Shown: positions 26,271-38,000 of the stretch, in pieces
Layout of the letters: each line of letters starts with the position of its first letter
Numbering within the stretch: position 1 is the stretch's first letter
NCBI RefSeq assembly: GCF_001540865.1
Contig: NC_033621.1
Location: forward strand, 708,466 to 772,465
Reading direction: 5' to 3'
From: Ananas comosus
Lineage: Eukaryota; Streptophyta; Magnoliopsida; Poales; Bromeliaceae
DNA: 64,000 nucleotides
Notes under the pieces: model-generated
Database searches by the model: none
What the model saw: the letters and a program-made list of their open reading frames with translations, nothing else
What the model was told of the DNA's origin: nothing
Made by a program: the position numbers and the translations under genes

Positions 26271-27160
26271 TATTTGCAGGATTTTTTTTTTTTTTTTGTC
26301 TTTTGATGCATTTCAAATTAAAAAAAAATAATCACACCAATATCAAACCTTCTCATTTTTCGCATAAAATCATAGAATTAAATTTTATTTAGCATTATTT
26401 TAACATTAATTTATTGTATTGGATTTGATTAGACTTCGCTACCTCAAATGGTTTGAAAGGATTCATCAAAAACATACTTTAAGTTGAATAATTATGGAAA
26501 AAAAATTTCTCCTGAGAGACCTTAAAATTTTAACTTAACTTTCCACATTATATTCACATGCCTAAGTTTCAAAATGAGTAATGTCTCTTTCTAATATTTG
26601 ATTTTTTTTTTTGGTAATTGTTTTATATCTTAGTAAATATGTTTTAAAATTTATGACATCTTTAGATGTTGTTAATCACATATCTGAGATCAAATTTCGA
26701 TTTAAAGGCACTGATCACACTTGGTTTGGTGTATAATGTGTACGGATACACTCGGTGCAGATAATTTTTAGCGAATAAATGACATGGCGGCACGAAGGGA
26801 GAAGTTCAACCGACTCGGACCGAACTTGCGTGGCCGGTTCGAGTTGGGTCGAATAAAGAGATCCGGTTCACTTGGTAATAGATTCTGTTTTTGTTTTTTT
26901 TTTTTTTTATTTCTCCCTTGTTTGAACATGAGCTTTTATTAGAGAAAGTGAGGTTCTAAGTTTTAATTTCATTTAATCAGTTTCATCTTCTGATACTGAG
27001 CCCGATTTAAAATACATTATATGGTATCTACAATCTTCAACTCGCAATTTTAAATGGAAAAGAAATATTAATTGAAAAAAAAATTATGAACTTAGAAGAA
27101 TTTTTTTGGGTGGAATTTTGACAATTGTCTTATATAATTAATACTTCCTACTCCTTGTTG

Positions 27161-27195
<35 letters not shown>

Positions 27196-27428
27196 TCAAC
27201 TATATTGTCCATCTTGTAACAATTTTTCTTTACAAACTTATCGTCTCTAGCGCAATTAATAAAGAGCTTGATGGTTCACACTTGAAATTTCAATTTTAAA
27301 GTTCAGTTGCTTTATGTTTGTAGCTAAGTTTTTTTTTAAAAAAAAAAACAAACGAAATAGATAACATATAATCTCTCTAGAAAAAATAAAAAGAAAAGAA
27401 AAATCTTTTACAATTTTTTGTTTGATGG
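26271..27428. other. AT-rich intergenic DNA with (AAT)n microsatellite
   Basis: No gene seen. Contains poly-T tracts (26282-26297, 26895-26909) and an (AAT)n microsatellite at 27161-27195. Confidence 0.6.
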
Positions 27429-27437
27429 ACAATTTTA

Positions 27438-28133
27438 GGGCTTTTTTTGCAAATGGCCCCCTAAAAAATTTTATTTTCAAAATAGCCCTGTCAAAATTTA
27501 ATTTGCAAAAATGGTCCTAGCCCTGCCACGCAGGCGCCACATCAGCGCCACGCGGGCAGGGCTGGGGCCAGTGTGTTAAGTTGAACACGGTGAACCATTC
27601 ACCGTGTTCAAACACTGTGAACCATTCACCGTGTTTCACACGGTGTATTTGTATTTCTTTTCTTCTCTTTTAGGAATGTCAACAGGTCGGATTTGTATCG
27701 GGTTTTAAAAAACCTGAATCCAAATCCGAAAATCAAATTAAAACTCGAACCCGAATCTGAACCCGGCGGATTTTAAAAATCCATACCCATATAACTTTAA
27801 CATATGGATATACGTATGGATTTTTAAAATCTGCCAGGCTCGGATTCGTATTCGGGTTTTAATTTGATTTTCGAATTCGATTTCGGATTTTTAGAAACCC
27901 GATCCAAACCCGACCCGTTGACATTCCTAAAAGAGAAGAAAATGAATATAAATATACCATGTGAAACACGGTGAATGATTCACCGTTTTCAACTTAACAC
28001 ACTGGCCCGTCCTATCCGCGTAGCGCTGACGTGGCGCTTGCGTGGCAAGGTCAGGATAATTTTTGCAAATTAAATTTTGATAGGACTATTTTTAAAAAAA
28101 AATTTGTTCGGGGGCTAAATTGAAAAAAAGCCC
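27438..28133. mobile_element. 696-bp foldback MITE with 9-bp target-site duplication (MULE-like)
   Basis: The element starts GGGCTTTTTTTGCA and ends GAAAAAAAGCCC. It is a near-full-length inverted repeat of two arms of about 340 bp around a centre near 27795. The arms match at roughly 80% along their length (for example AATTTGCAAAAAT, CAGTGTGTTAAGTTGAA and TTCTCTTTTAGGAATGTCAAC in one arm and mirrored in the other). Perfect 9-bp direct repeats ACAATTTTA flank it at 27429-27437 and 28134-28142. A 9-bp duplication plus long terminal inverted repeats points to Mutator-like transposition. It encodes no protein. Confidence 0.9.
27583..27636. repeat. Duplicated short perfect hairpin inside the 696-bp element
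   Basis: GAACACGGTGAA-CCA-TTCACCGTGTTC (27583-27609) is a 12-bp perfect stem with a 3-base loop. A nearly identical second hairpin follows directly (about 27610-27636). The right arm of the element carries only one such unit, so the left arm has gained one. Confidence 0.85.
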
Positions 28134-28142
28134 ACAATTTTA

Positions 28143-29436
28143 TTGTTTGCGCCCAGTGTATCCGGGCCTAACACAGTGCATATTATTTTAATAATTAATA
28201 TTCTCAAAATGAAATAGCAACACGACACGCGGGGAGCAAAAAGAAAATGACATGATAAAATATATTTTTTGTGGATACTTACATATTTTACCGTACCTAA
28301 AAAGGTTACACACTACATTAAAGACTATGAATCCTTGCATTAAACTTTTTCTGAATCTCAAATAAATCTACATATTAAAGAAAATAAGTTTTGTATTTTT
28401 TTTTCTATGAATCTAGAATATATCATTTGCGCCTCTGAGCTTCACGAAAAAGCGCCGTTTCCTGTAATCATGCACCTTTTGTTTCACATATTGGTGTTTG
28501 TTTTTGTTGAGAATTTCTCTAACTATATTTCAGCTTATGTGCATCAATATATTAGCACAGTATATACATTTTTGTATGATTTTTTCATATATAACCTCAC
28601 TTCCATGCCTACGCATAAACATACTTGCTTTTTTCCTATTCCCATTTGTCTCTTTCTAAATAACTCATAATCATAGTGTTTTCGTGATCCAGCGTCTTCC
28701 AAGTTGTATTTTCTTTTTGTTTATGAAAGCTCCAGTTTTCTAAGTTGTTTGCAGTACTATTTATATACTCACAAGCACTTAACACTACTGATGTGAAGGA
28801 AAATAAGGGAAAATTTTGCTCTAAATATATCGAAGTTTACGTGTTAATTTTTGGAATAACCATTTTGGACAGTTGGGTGGCTGAAGAAGATAAGATTCAC
28901 AACATTTCCAACTGTCAAGATGAAGGAGAGACTCCCTGTCACACTATCATCCGTCCTGACATAATAGATAGATCATTTGATCCAGAAAGTGTTCTCTTGG
29001 TTTTCTTTGATATCTCATTGTTGTTCATGACAAATCAATCTCTATGATGCTGGTTACTAATTTTGGTAGAAATTTTGAAATGTTCTATCAAAATTAATAA
29101 AAATGAAAGAGTGACAATAAAAAGACACTGGGATACCAATATCACAAGTAACTCATTTATTGAAGGAACGAAGGATACCAATATCATCGTTTGACGCTGC
29201 GAAGCCCCAGCATCGTAATTATTACTCCTATACTTTCCATAAGATTACAATACTAATAAAGTTCCTACAAGAGAACTTGAGGATAATCACAGCACTTTTG
29301 ACTATTCATATATAAATCAAATGAACTCCTGCGACGAAGATGCATGTTATCTACATTCTTATTGTAGCGGACTAAATAAGGAAATGATTGCTCACCAATC
29401 ACATGTTGGTCTTCAGGATCAATTGAGGAAATTTAT
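28143..29436. other. Intergenic region between the foldback element and the AGPase 3' end
   Basis: AT-rich. Two open frames (28407-28670 and 28745-29047, plus) lack recognisable motifs, codon bias or splice context. I see no gene here. The last part probably holds the AGPase 3' UTR. Confidence 0.55.
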
Positions 29437-32400
29437 TTATATCGTAAATCCATCTTCAATGGTGGAGTTCTTTAGTATGATGGTGATGCCAGATCGTATA
29501 TAAAATCCTTCGGCAGATCTGTCAGCCTCTTGTATGCCCTGCAACAGTCCATTAAGTTATTTGCAACCACTTTATGTGCTTTATACTTCAATTTCAACTT
29601 GCTCTCTCAAAAAGGAGTTGTTGAATGATCACATCAATTATAATACATTTGGGTATTAGGCATGGAGAATGGATGAACAGAGCAATGCTACACTTGCTGA
29701 GATTTTCTAGACTTTTTAATGCACCTTTAATCCAATGATTGACATTGCAGAAATTAATATTACTAATGAGAGAGAGAGAGAGAGTTCATTAGTCCAGCTC
29801 CAGTCTTATGCAAGGTCTCACATATGCATGCTATCTCACTAATGACACTCGAAAGAATATACTGAAAACTATAAAGTGCAAAAGAGAAGACCAGACATTT
29901 TCCACCAACAGAAAAATTATGTCTGACCATCAAGATATACTACGTTAGAAATCATACCTCTGAGTTTGCAATAATCACATTCTTTCCTATCCTTGCATTC
30001 TTGTCTATAATGCAATTCCTGCAATATACAAGAATTAAGATTTTGCAGGGATATATATATATATATGTAAATAGATGAAACTGCAGTGTATATGTAAAAT
30101 AATTATCTCCATGAAGCAGCAAGCTTTGCTCGGAAACAACAGCACCTTATCTTTGCGTTCTCACCGATTCCAACAGGAACCCTCCCTTCAGCTACCAAAG
30201 ATGCTATTTCTGCTTCCGTTTCATAAAAGTCAGCACCCAGCATCACCGTGTCCTGCAAGTATAGTGCCATGGATTGGTAACATCTGATCACAGTTCATCT
30301 GTACCAATTGCAAATGGACTCTCTTTTTCTCCTTTTATTTAGCTGCACTTATTTAGAGAAAGGACTAACCTTTAAGTGCACATTGGAGCTTATTCGAGAG
30401 CGGACTCCAACTACACTGTGCTCTATGAAGCAGTCCGAAATGAAACACCCATGCGACACAATCGAATCAACAATCTATGAAAAATTTTTAAAAAAAGGCC
30501 AAGATAAAGCAATGACGGCAAGCAAATATAACCAAAATGTACCATAAAGCAGCACTGATAAGTCCCACTTTGAGGCATAAATAGGATGGATGAAGAAAAT
30601 GAAAAGAAAATTATTATTATGGATATAGAAGTATCAGGTAAATTTTAAAGATATTTAGTGATGAAAATAAATTCAAGTAACCAACCTTGCCATTGTTCAT
30701 CATTGTTGGAGGTAAGTTTCTTTGTGATGTGTACATCGGTTTTGTGGCATCATAAAAGCTGAAGCTTGGCGGCTGTAATGTTCATAAATATGAAAAGCAT
30801 GGTAATAATTAATATGGATATCATCCAAAAAATAATTTTTTAAAGCCACAAGGCTCACAAACACGTACATGAGCAGTAAGGGCAAGATTTGCTTCGAAAA
30901 AAGATTTAATAGTCCCGATGTCCTCCCAGTAATCATTGAAAAGATATGCCTGCAACAACAACATTACATTGCCATTGAAAATTAATCAAACCAGCAAAAA
31001 CTTGCGTACATTTCAATAATACTAGTACAAACCTGGATGAAGAACTCTTTTGCACAAGCTGGAATTATTTCTGATCCAAAGTCATTTGCAGTAGGAAACC
31101 GCCATCTGACCTAACAATGATGCATAACACCTAAGGTTCTAGTTTAAGAATGCTGTTATTGATTATATATTCAGAGAGGATGGTGATGAGTTGAGGAAAA
31201 TTACTGAAGTTTTTGAAAAGCATAATTGAAAATACACAGCATTGCTTGTGAATTATATTCAGGGAGCTCTTTGAAATTTTAAAAACTTTGATCTGAAATA
31301 TACAAATGGAATTGAAAATATTATTTTAATCATAATATTTTTCCACATGTTGTGAAGGGTAAAGGAAAATTCCCAGCCAATAACAAGAAAATAAATTCTC
31401 TCTCTCAAAAAAAAAGAAGCCCTTTCTTAAGTTCATCAGAGTTCACAGCACAAAGATCCCAATGGATTGAATGCGCATACCTTAGAAGATTCAAAAGTAG
31501 CTCTTTCTTAAACAGATAAACTCCCATTGATGCAATATATGGTTTCTTTACTGCTTCATCTTGTGACAGGCCTAGGACAGTGGTGTCGACTTGCTGTATA
31601 ATAGAAAAGACTTTTTAGTCATTGGATCAATACTAACACATTTTAAAAACTTCTAGACGGCCTGTTTGGTCTAAGTGGAGCTTCTGCTGAAGTTCTACTT
31701 GAATAGAGCTGTTAGAAGAAGTATTAATAGCTTTTTCACCAAATTTCATCAATAGTTTATCACTTTAGGATAATCAAAAGTTTCAAATTAGAACTTTTCA
31801 GGCCCAAAGCTCACTATAGCTTGCCACCTCCGTAAGGCTCCAAACTTTTGCTAGCCAAATGCCTGGTTTCTACAAACTTCTACTTTACTTCTTGGGAAGA
31901 GAAGCGGTTCTAAAACCAAAGCCAAACAGACACTTAATCAGAAAGCGAAAAAAGAAAGAGAAAAGAATGATGACTAATTTACCATTGCTTTCAAGTCACC
32001 TCCCTTTGGTTTTTCACTAAATGAAATGATTCTTCCCTTATTATCTATCTTTATTAAGCCAAAATCAGAAGCACGACTGCATGAAAAAAAAATGATTGTG
32101 TTGTTAGTTAATTAGTAGATTCAGATTTTGCAGGAACATATGCAATTAGATGATTTTCATAGGTATATCATATATATCTAACACTACTTATATTACATTG
32201 CAATATAAATGTAGGACTGGGTCAATCAATTACTTAAGGAAAAGCATATCATGAACTTCAATCAATCACCTGTCGTCCATTGGTAGACATGAAAGGGTAA
32301 TATCAGCACCACTTTGTCGGTGACTCTGGAAATGAAGCAAGTTAAATATTTTTACTCCTGAAAAAATAAATAAAACACATAATCTCCGTCCATACTTACC

Positions 32401-34130
32401 TGAACAAAGTCCATATAATCCATACGGTAAAGATGATCACCAGAAAGAATGAGAACATCTTCTATCTTCTTACCTTTGGCATCCTACATATTAACACTAA
32501 CCAAACGATCAGCATTCATATCCTTCTCAGCATATACAGCATCAAACTGGTTAGCAGAAAAGACAGAAAAGCATTAAAATAGCCAATGCAATATATATAG
32601 TTTCACAGAAACAAGATACCTCAAAAAGCCAATGGAACTGACGAACTGCATCCGCAGTACCCTGAAACCATTTTTTTCCTTCCTCTCCAGGTGTTTGGGT
32701 AGCAGCGAGCACCTGAACGTAATCATAAACGTAGTGAACAGCCATGATTCCTTTTATTCTCTTACCACCACAATTATAAGACAATTTCTGAGAAAGATAT
32801 CCAAACAATTAGAAGAAGACCTAAGAAGTTGCAATCACTTCAGGTCACAACAGCTTGATAACACTACGGTGAGTACACTCAGGTTGGCGCACTTCCCATT
32901 TGTTATTTGTAAAGATAGCGACATAAGCTACAACATGAACAAGTATCACCAAATTAGATGATTTAACTCAGAATCACTTACCTCGACAAATCCATCTCCA
33001 AAGCCCACACCATTGGTGAAGCTGTAAGCCCGAGCGAGATGTCGGTTTAGGGATGCAGAATTGAATTGGGTGAGAATATACACTTTATTGATGCCGCTAT
33101 TTATGCAGTTGCTCATTGGCACATCAATTAACCGATATGCACCGCCTATGGGCACCTGCAGTATAAAAATAAATAAATAAGTAAAAACCGATGATTTTAT
33201 TTATTTGGTGATTTTCTTCTCGAAGATGATAAGACAAAGTTTGCAAAGGTTAAGAACATTTAATCAAATTCTTACACGCTTTGTTACATGAAGAGGTATA
33301 AGTTTCAAGACAACTATGGAAGAAAAAGACATAAATCAAAACTACAATCCCAAAACCCCTGTACGGCTTGTATAACATGCTCTCTCCATGAAGAAGTCAA
33401 TCTTAAAGCAAATATAAGAGGAGTTAGTTCATACAAAAATCCCTATGATGAGTTCGAGGAGAAACTAATCAATTGTAAACATAACTAATAATCTCAATAG
33501 CGTCCAATTTAGTCCGCAATCACCAAAATCTTAAATCTAAAAATGATCTTCAGCAAAACTCATGATTCAAAACAGAAGATTGAAGTGAAATACATGCATA
33601 CTAATTGGTCGTCTAACTGTTCATAGTACACTCTACAAAACAGAGAATAATTTCTATTCTTCATACTCACAGCTGGTTTAGCCCTTCTCCTGGTGAGAGG
33701 AAAGAGACGAGTCCCCGCCCCTCCCCCGAGAATAACCGCCAACACCGTCCTCGGATTCCTCTTCTCCAAATCCAAATCCTCAAACTAAGAGCACAATACA
33801 CGTCAACCAGATCACTACAACTAGAATAGCTTAATCTCACAACTGAAAACAACCAATCTCGCAAGTGCCACAGCGAGTTACCTTAAACCCCACGGCCACA
33901 TCCGTCGTAGCCGCCGCCATTCTCACAGAGAACCCTCGTCGAACACCTACACTGCCATTAATTCCGCCCCGCTTGTTCCGACACTTCACCGAACCCAACC
34001 GCTTCCCCATCGCCTCCCCCTCCCCGAACCCGAGACCCGGAGCAGCGCCGCCGCCGCAGCCGACGAGGCGGCGCGCCGCGGCGGCGGCGGCAGCAGAGGG
34101 GGATATGCGAGAGTCCATCCACACCACCAT
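29437..34130 (-). CDS. APL1: Glucose-1-phosphate adenylyltransferase (ADP-glucose pyrophosphorylase) large subunit, APL1 type, plastid
   Basis: Makes ADP-glucose from glucose-1-phosphate and ATP, the committed step of starch synthesis, as a heterotetramer with small subunits. Exons (minus): 33882-34130, 33671-33784, 32982-33155, 32712-32620, 32400-32483, 32270-32325, 31983-32076, 31481-31593, 31033-31105, 30869-30949, 30686-30772, 30370-30474, 30146-30252, 29958-30018, 29437-29538. They sum to 1593 nt, or 530 aa. Start 34130 is chosen because [10 protein letters not shown] resembles the APL1 N-terminus; Met at 34118 is an alternative. An Ala/Gly/Arg-rich transit peptide comes first, then [19 protein letters not shown] (residues 103-121), [23 protein letters not shown], the catalytic-type [11 protein letters not shown] (Asp226) and the C-terminal left-handed helix domain. 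Arg109 and Lys119 are the residues linked to catalysis in small subunits and in APL1-type large subunits. The C-terminus ends DGFTI where DGVVI is common. It is divergent from the UTP4 gene. Confidence 0.95.
31659..31933. mobile_element. hAT-type MITE, about 275 bp, in an AGPase intron
   Basis: Begins GGCCTGTTTGG and ends CCAAACAGACAC, with sub-terminal mirrored GGAGCTTCTGCTGAAG / GAAGAGAAGCGGTTCT. These ends are typical of plant hAT MITEs. I could not define an 8-bp target duplication. Confidence 0.7.
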
Positions 34131-35044
34131 GGTTTTGGAGCAAATGGAGTGAGGTGGGGGGTGGGGGAAGGACGGGAGGAGGAGGGGTGGCTATGTGTGT
34201 TGTGTATTGTACATATTTGAAATGTTCGGTCGCGTTATCCTGTGGGGACGATAACGTCCACTGGTTTATAATGTTGGGGGCCCACCGCGGTGGTTCGCGA
34301 CCATGGATACTTACGAGAGCTTTCGGAGCCACGTGCGGCGCGTGACTGCGAGACAGCGAGAGTGATGTCCGACCGATCGTGGCCGCGTGGGGGAAGGATG
34401 AGACCAATTTTCAAACAAAAATATAAAAAATATTTTAAATTTTTTATTTCAGTTTCCAGGCCCAAATAAATTTTAAATTTTTCAAGGCCCGAGCATGACC
34501 ATTAGCCTAGTACGAGTATGGCCCAGGCCATAATGGCTCAGAATGGTCTGTGGATGCTCCGCCCCGTATAACATCGGCCCGTTTCACACTCCAAAACCAA
34601 CATCTCGGATGATCGGATCTCATAAATATTATATAAAAACGTGAAATCGAATTTAGACCCGTTAAGGATCCGAAACCCGTTTCTCCATCTCCCTAGTCTC
34701 TTCCCCTCCCCTCCCCTCCTTCAAACCCTTCAAAACCCTCAGCGGTGGAAGGCGCCGTCTCTTCCCCCTTTCTACCTCATCTCTCTTGCGCGTCCTCTCT
34801 CCAATTCCCCCTCCTTTCCCCGATATCTCCATCTCTCTCCCTCGATTGCGAACCCTAGCGTCGATCCTCCGATCGGTCGATTGATTAGGGTTTCCGCCCC
34901 CTCCACCTCCCTATGATCTCTGCTATTCGCGAGGAATCGGGGTTGTTAGCTACGGGCTAGGGTTTTTGGGAGCCTTCCTCTCTCTCCCTATCTCACTCTC
35001 GCTTCATCGTTCTCGTTCTCGTCTAGTTTTGATCTCCTATTCCG
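34131..35044. promoter_or_regulatory. Head-to-head promoter region of AGPase large subunit and UTP4
   Basis: 914 bp between the two start codons. Seen: a CACGTG G-box at 34330-34335; three GGCCCA (site II-type) elements at 34279, 34459 and 34520; a perfect reverse telo-box TTAGGGTTT at 34885-34893; and TAGGGTTT at 34958-34965. Site II plus telo-box is the known signature of plant ribosome-biogenesis and ribosomal-protein promoters, which fits UTP4. The G-box lies nearer the AGPase start. Confidence 0.65.
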
Positions 35045-38000
35045 ATGAAGAAGCTCCAGTTCTACAGGAGCAGCTCCGTGGAGTGGAAACCCTCCGCCGT
35101 GGTGGCGCTCGCGACCAGCCCCGACGGCTCCCAGGTCGCCGCCGCGCGCGAGGATGGCGCCCTCGAGATCTGGCTCGTCTCGCCCGGCTCCGTCGGATGG
35201 CATTGCCAACTCGTACGATTTCGAGGCCTCTTCGATCCGATAGGGTTTGAGCTGTGTGAAAGTTTGGATTTTTATTTTTAACTTACTTTTGGTTTTATTT
35301 TTGTTTCTGCAGTCGATTCAAGGAGAGAGCGCATCGAGAATTTCTTCATTGGTTTGGTGTGGGCCGAGCTTGGAAGGGTCAGGGTTGGGGCGGTTGTTGT
35401 CATCGAGCATAGCCGGGTCGATCTCGGAATGGGACCTCTTCTCCTTAAAGGAAAAGGTACTCTCCCTTCATTAATTAATTATGCTCACTGTTTTGGAAAT
35501 ATAATGAGCAAAGCGCTAGAACTCACTCTACTGTCTAGTTAAAGCAGTTTCTTAGAATACTGTACAAAGTATAGAATGTGAATCAATTATTTGATTTTGC
35601 GAGCACTGAGCTGTCTATAAGACTTGAACTGATATGGAACCCCGCCACAAATAATGACTAATTTGATTATCTTCTGTTGGTCTGAATAACTATTTAAGAA
35701 TGAATCAGACGTTATAAAATATGAAAGAAATTACCTTTTTATTCAAAGTAATCATCCTCTTTAGTTGCTCATATAATCAAATAAGATAAATCTGAAATAA
35801 TTTATCTGTGATTTTTTCCCCCTTCATTTTATCTACTCAAACAACATCAAAATCAAGTAATCGACATGAAAAAAAGAAGAAGAGAGAATTAGTCTTCCTC
35901 CCCTCCTCCCCCGTCTTCTCTATTTAATGACTTTTCTTAATCATTCTTCTTTACAAAATCATTTTTTGAGGATCAATTTAAATTTAACTGATTTGATGAT
36001 TTATTTTTGTGGTGCTTGTAGAATGTTCTAAATTCCATTGGAGGATCTATCTGGCAGATGGCTTTGGAACCTATCCATGACACAATATCATCAGCCAATG
36101 GCTACTCCAATAGTGATGCTCACAGTGACACTGAATCAAGTAAAATTGATGATGACGATGATGACAATGATGAACTAATTGCTGCCCATGTTCATGGCAA
36201 GTTTCAACGCTTAGCTGTAGCCTGTGATGATGGCTGTGTTCGTTTATATAATGCCACTGAGTCGGACGAGCTGACTTATATCAGATCTTTCCCCAGGGTT
36301 AGCGGTTAGACTCGTATACCTTTTCTCTCCCTTTACATTCAGACTAGTTCAATTCTTTCTGAATGTGTTTTAACGCAGGTCGCATTTTAAGTGTTGTATG
36401 GAGCCATGATGCGAAGCTAATATTTTCTGGGAGTAGTGATGGGTATGTTTAATGAATTGTTAGCAGTTGATTGATTACTGAATTTTAGTGACCCAATTAT
36501 TTGAAAAATGTGGACATTCATTAAACCTCCCTTGGTTTGTTTCATGTTCATTTTGTCACTCATTAAGATGTTTCACTGAACTTCACTCTCTTCTCCTGGT
36601 ATGCTTTTTGAGTCTGAAGTTCACCTTCCATTACTTTCTTAGCGTAGATTGAACATGGTAGACAAACCTTTTAAAAACATTGTGGAAAGTAATTTGTAAC
36701 TTTCTCTTACTTTCTGTATGAAGTTTAGGAGTCATCTCCTTTCTTTCATCCATTATCTCTTTTAAGATGCCTCCCAGTGTGGCACTCTTATTGGTACATT
36801 CTTATCTTTGTTATATACTTATTTGCAGCCTAATAAGATGCTGGGATGCTACATCTTTCCATGAGATTTATCGAATCACTGCCGGCCTTGGAGGCGGTGG
36901 TAGTGGACCAGAACTTTGTGTTTGGTCATTACTGTACCTAAGGTACTAAGATGTTGGTTATGATTATGCTGTTCACAATTATTTTCTTCTCTTTGAACTC
37001 TATTGACCTTTTGTATTGTAATTGCTCTGATTTCTTCGAACCTGTTGTTTCAGATGTGGGACTCTTGTTAGCGGGGACAGTACAGGTAGCGTGCAGTTTT
37101 GGGACAGTCATCATGGGACTCTTCTGCAAGCTCACACTTATCATAAGGGCGATGTGAATGCCCTGGCGACTGTACCTAATCACAAGAGGGTCTTTTCTGC
37201 TGGTTCAGATGGGCAGGTCTGTTCCTTTAGCATTTAGCTGGTTAGTTGGTGTGGACTAGTGCAGTATCTCATTGAGTTGATTTGACATTTGAAATCCTTT
37301 AGATAATTTTGTGGATATCTATTCTAAAACTATTCTAATTTAGGAATATCGAATTTTCACCTTGCCTGATGTTATGGATGTTATAAACTTAGTTTGCTGA
37401 TAAGGTTGTTGATCGAAGTTATAAATGAGCGTGTGGTAGCACTTGTCACAGTGAAGAAAATTAGACAATTAAGTTTCATCATGATTTAAATATGTTCTAG
37501 CTTAATGCTATTTGTCACATAAACAGTGAAGACTTTAAAAACTATTATTAAGCAAAAGGTGCACTGATCACGTATCTAATTATAAGTGTGCACTTGTCAC
37601 ATAAACAGTGAAGACTTTAAAAACTATTATTAAGCAAAAGGTGCACTGATCACGTATCTAATTATAAGTGGCAAGTGCATGCAAGGTGTTCTTTGCTTAT
37701 CAAGGTATTATTATGTAGATACAAAAAATTTTAACTTCTGATACTTAATTTTATTCCTCAGAAAGCCAAGGTACTGTTGGTACCTTCCTAATATTTTAAG
37801 GAAGGTAGCAATAAAAACTCTGAATTAATTTCGCACTTTTTTCTCATACTCTCTCCTAGATAAAGCGTTGGCAATATATCTGTTTTGTGCATGTATGTAT
37901 TGATCTCGTATCGAATCTTGACCAGGTAATTCTCTACAAGCCATCCAATGATGCAAGTGGTCCCAAGGAAAATGGCATTCCTAGAGATGAAGTTACTAAG

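Noticed and set aside
28407..29047. Two plus-strand open frames in the AT-rich gap before AGPase
   Set aside because: Random composition, no motif, no splice or promoter support.
33958..34407. Minus-strand open frame over the AGPase start and promoter
   Set aside because: Frame-shifted relative to the conserved transit-peptide exon; the AGPase start at 34130 is better supported.
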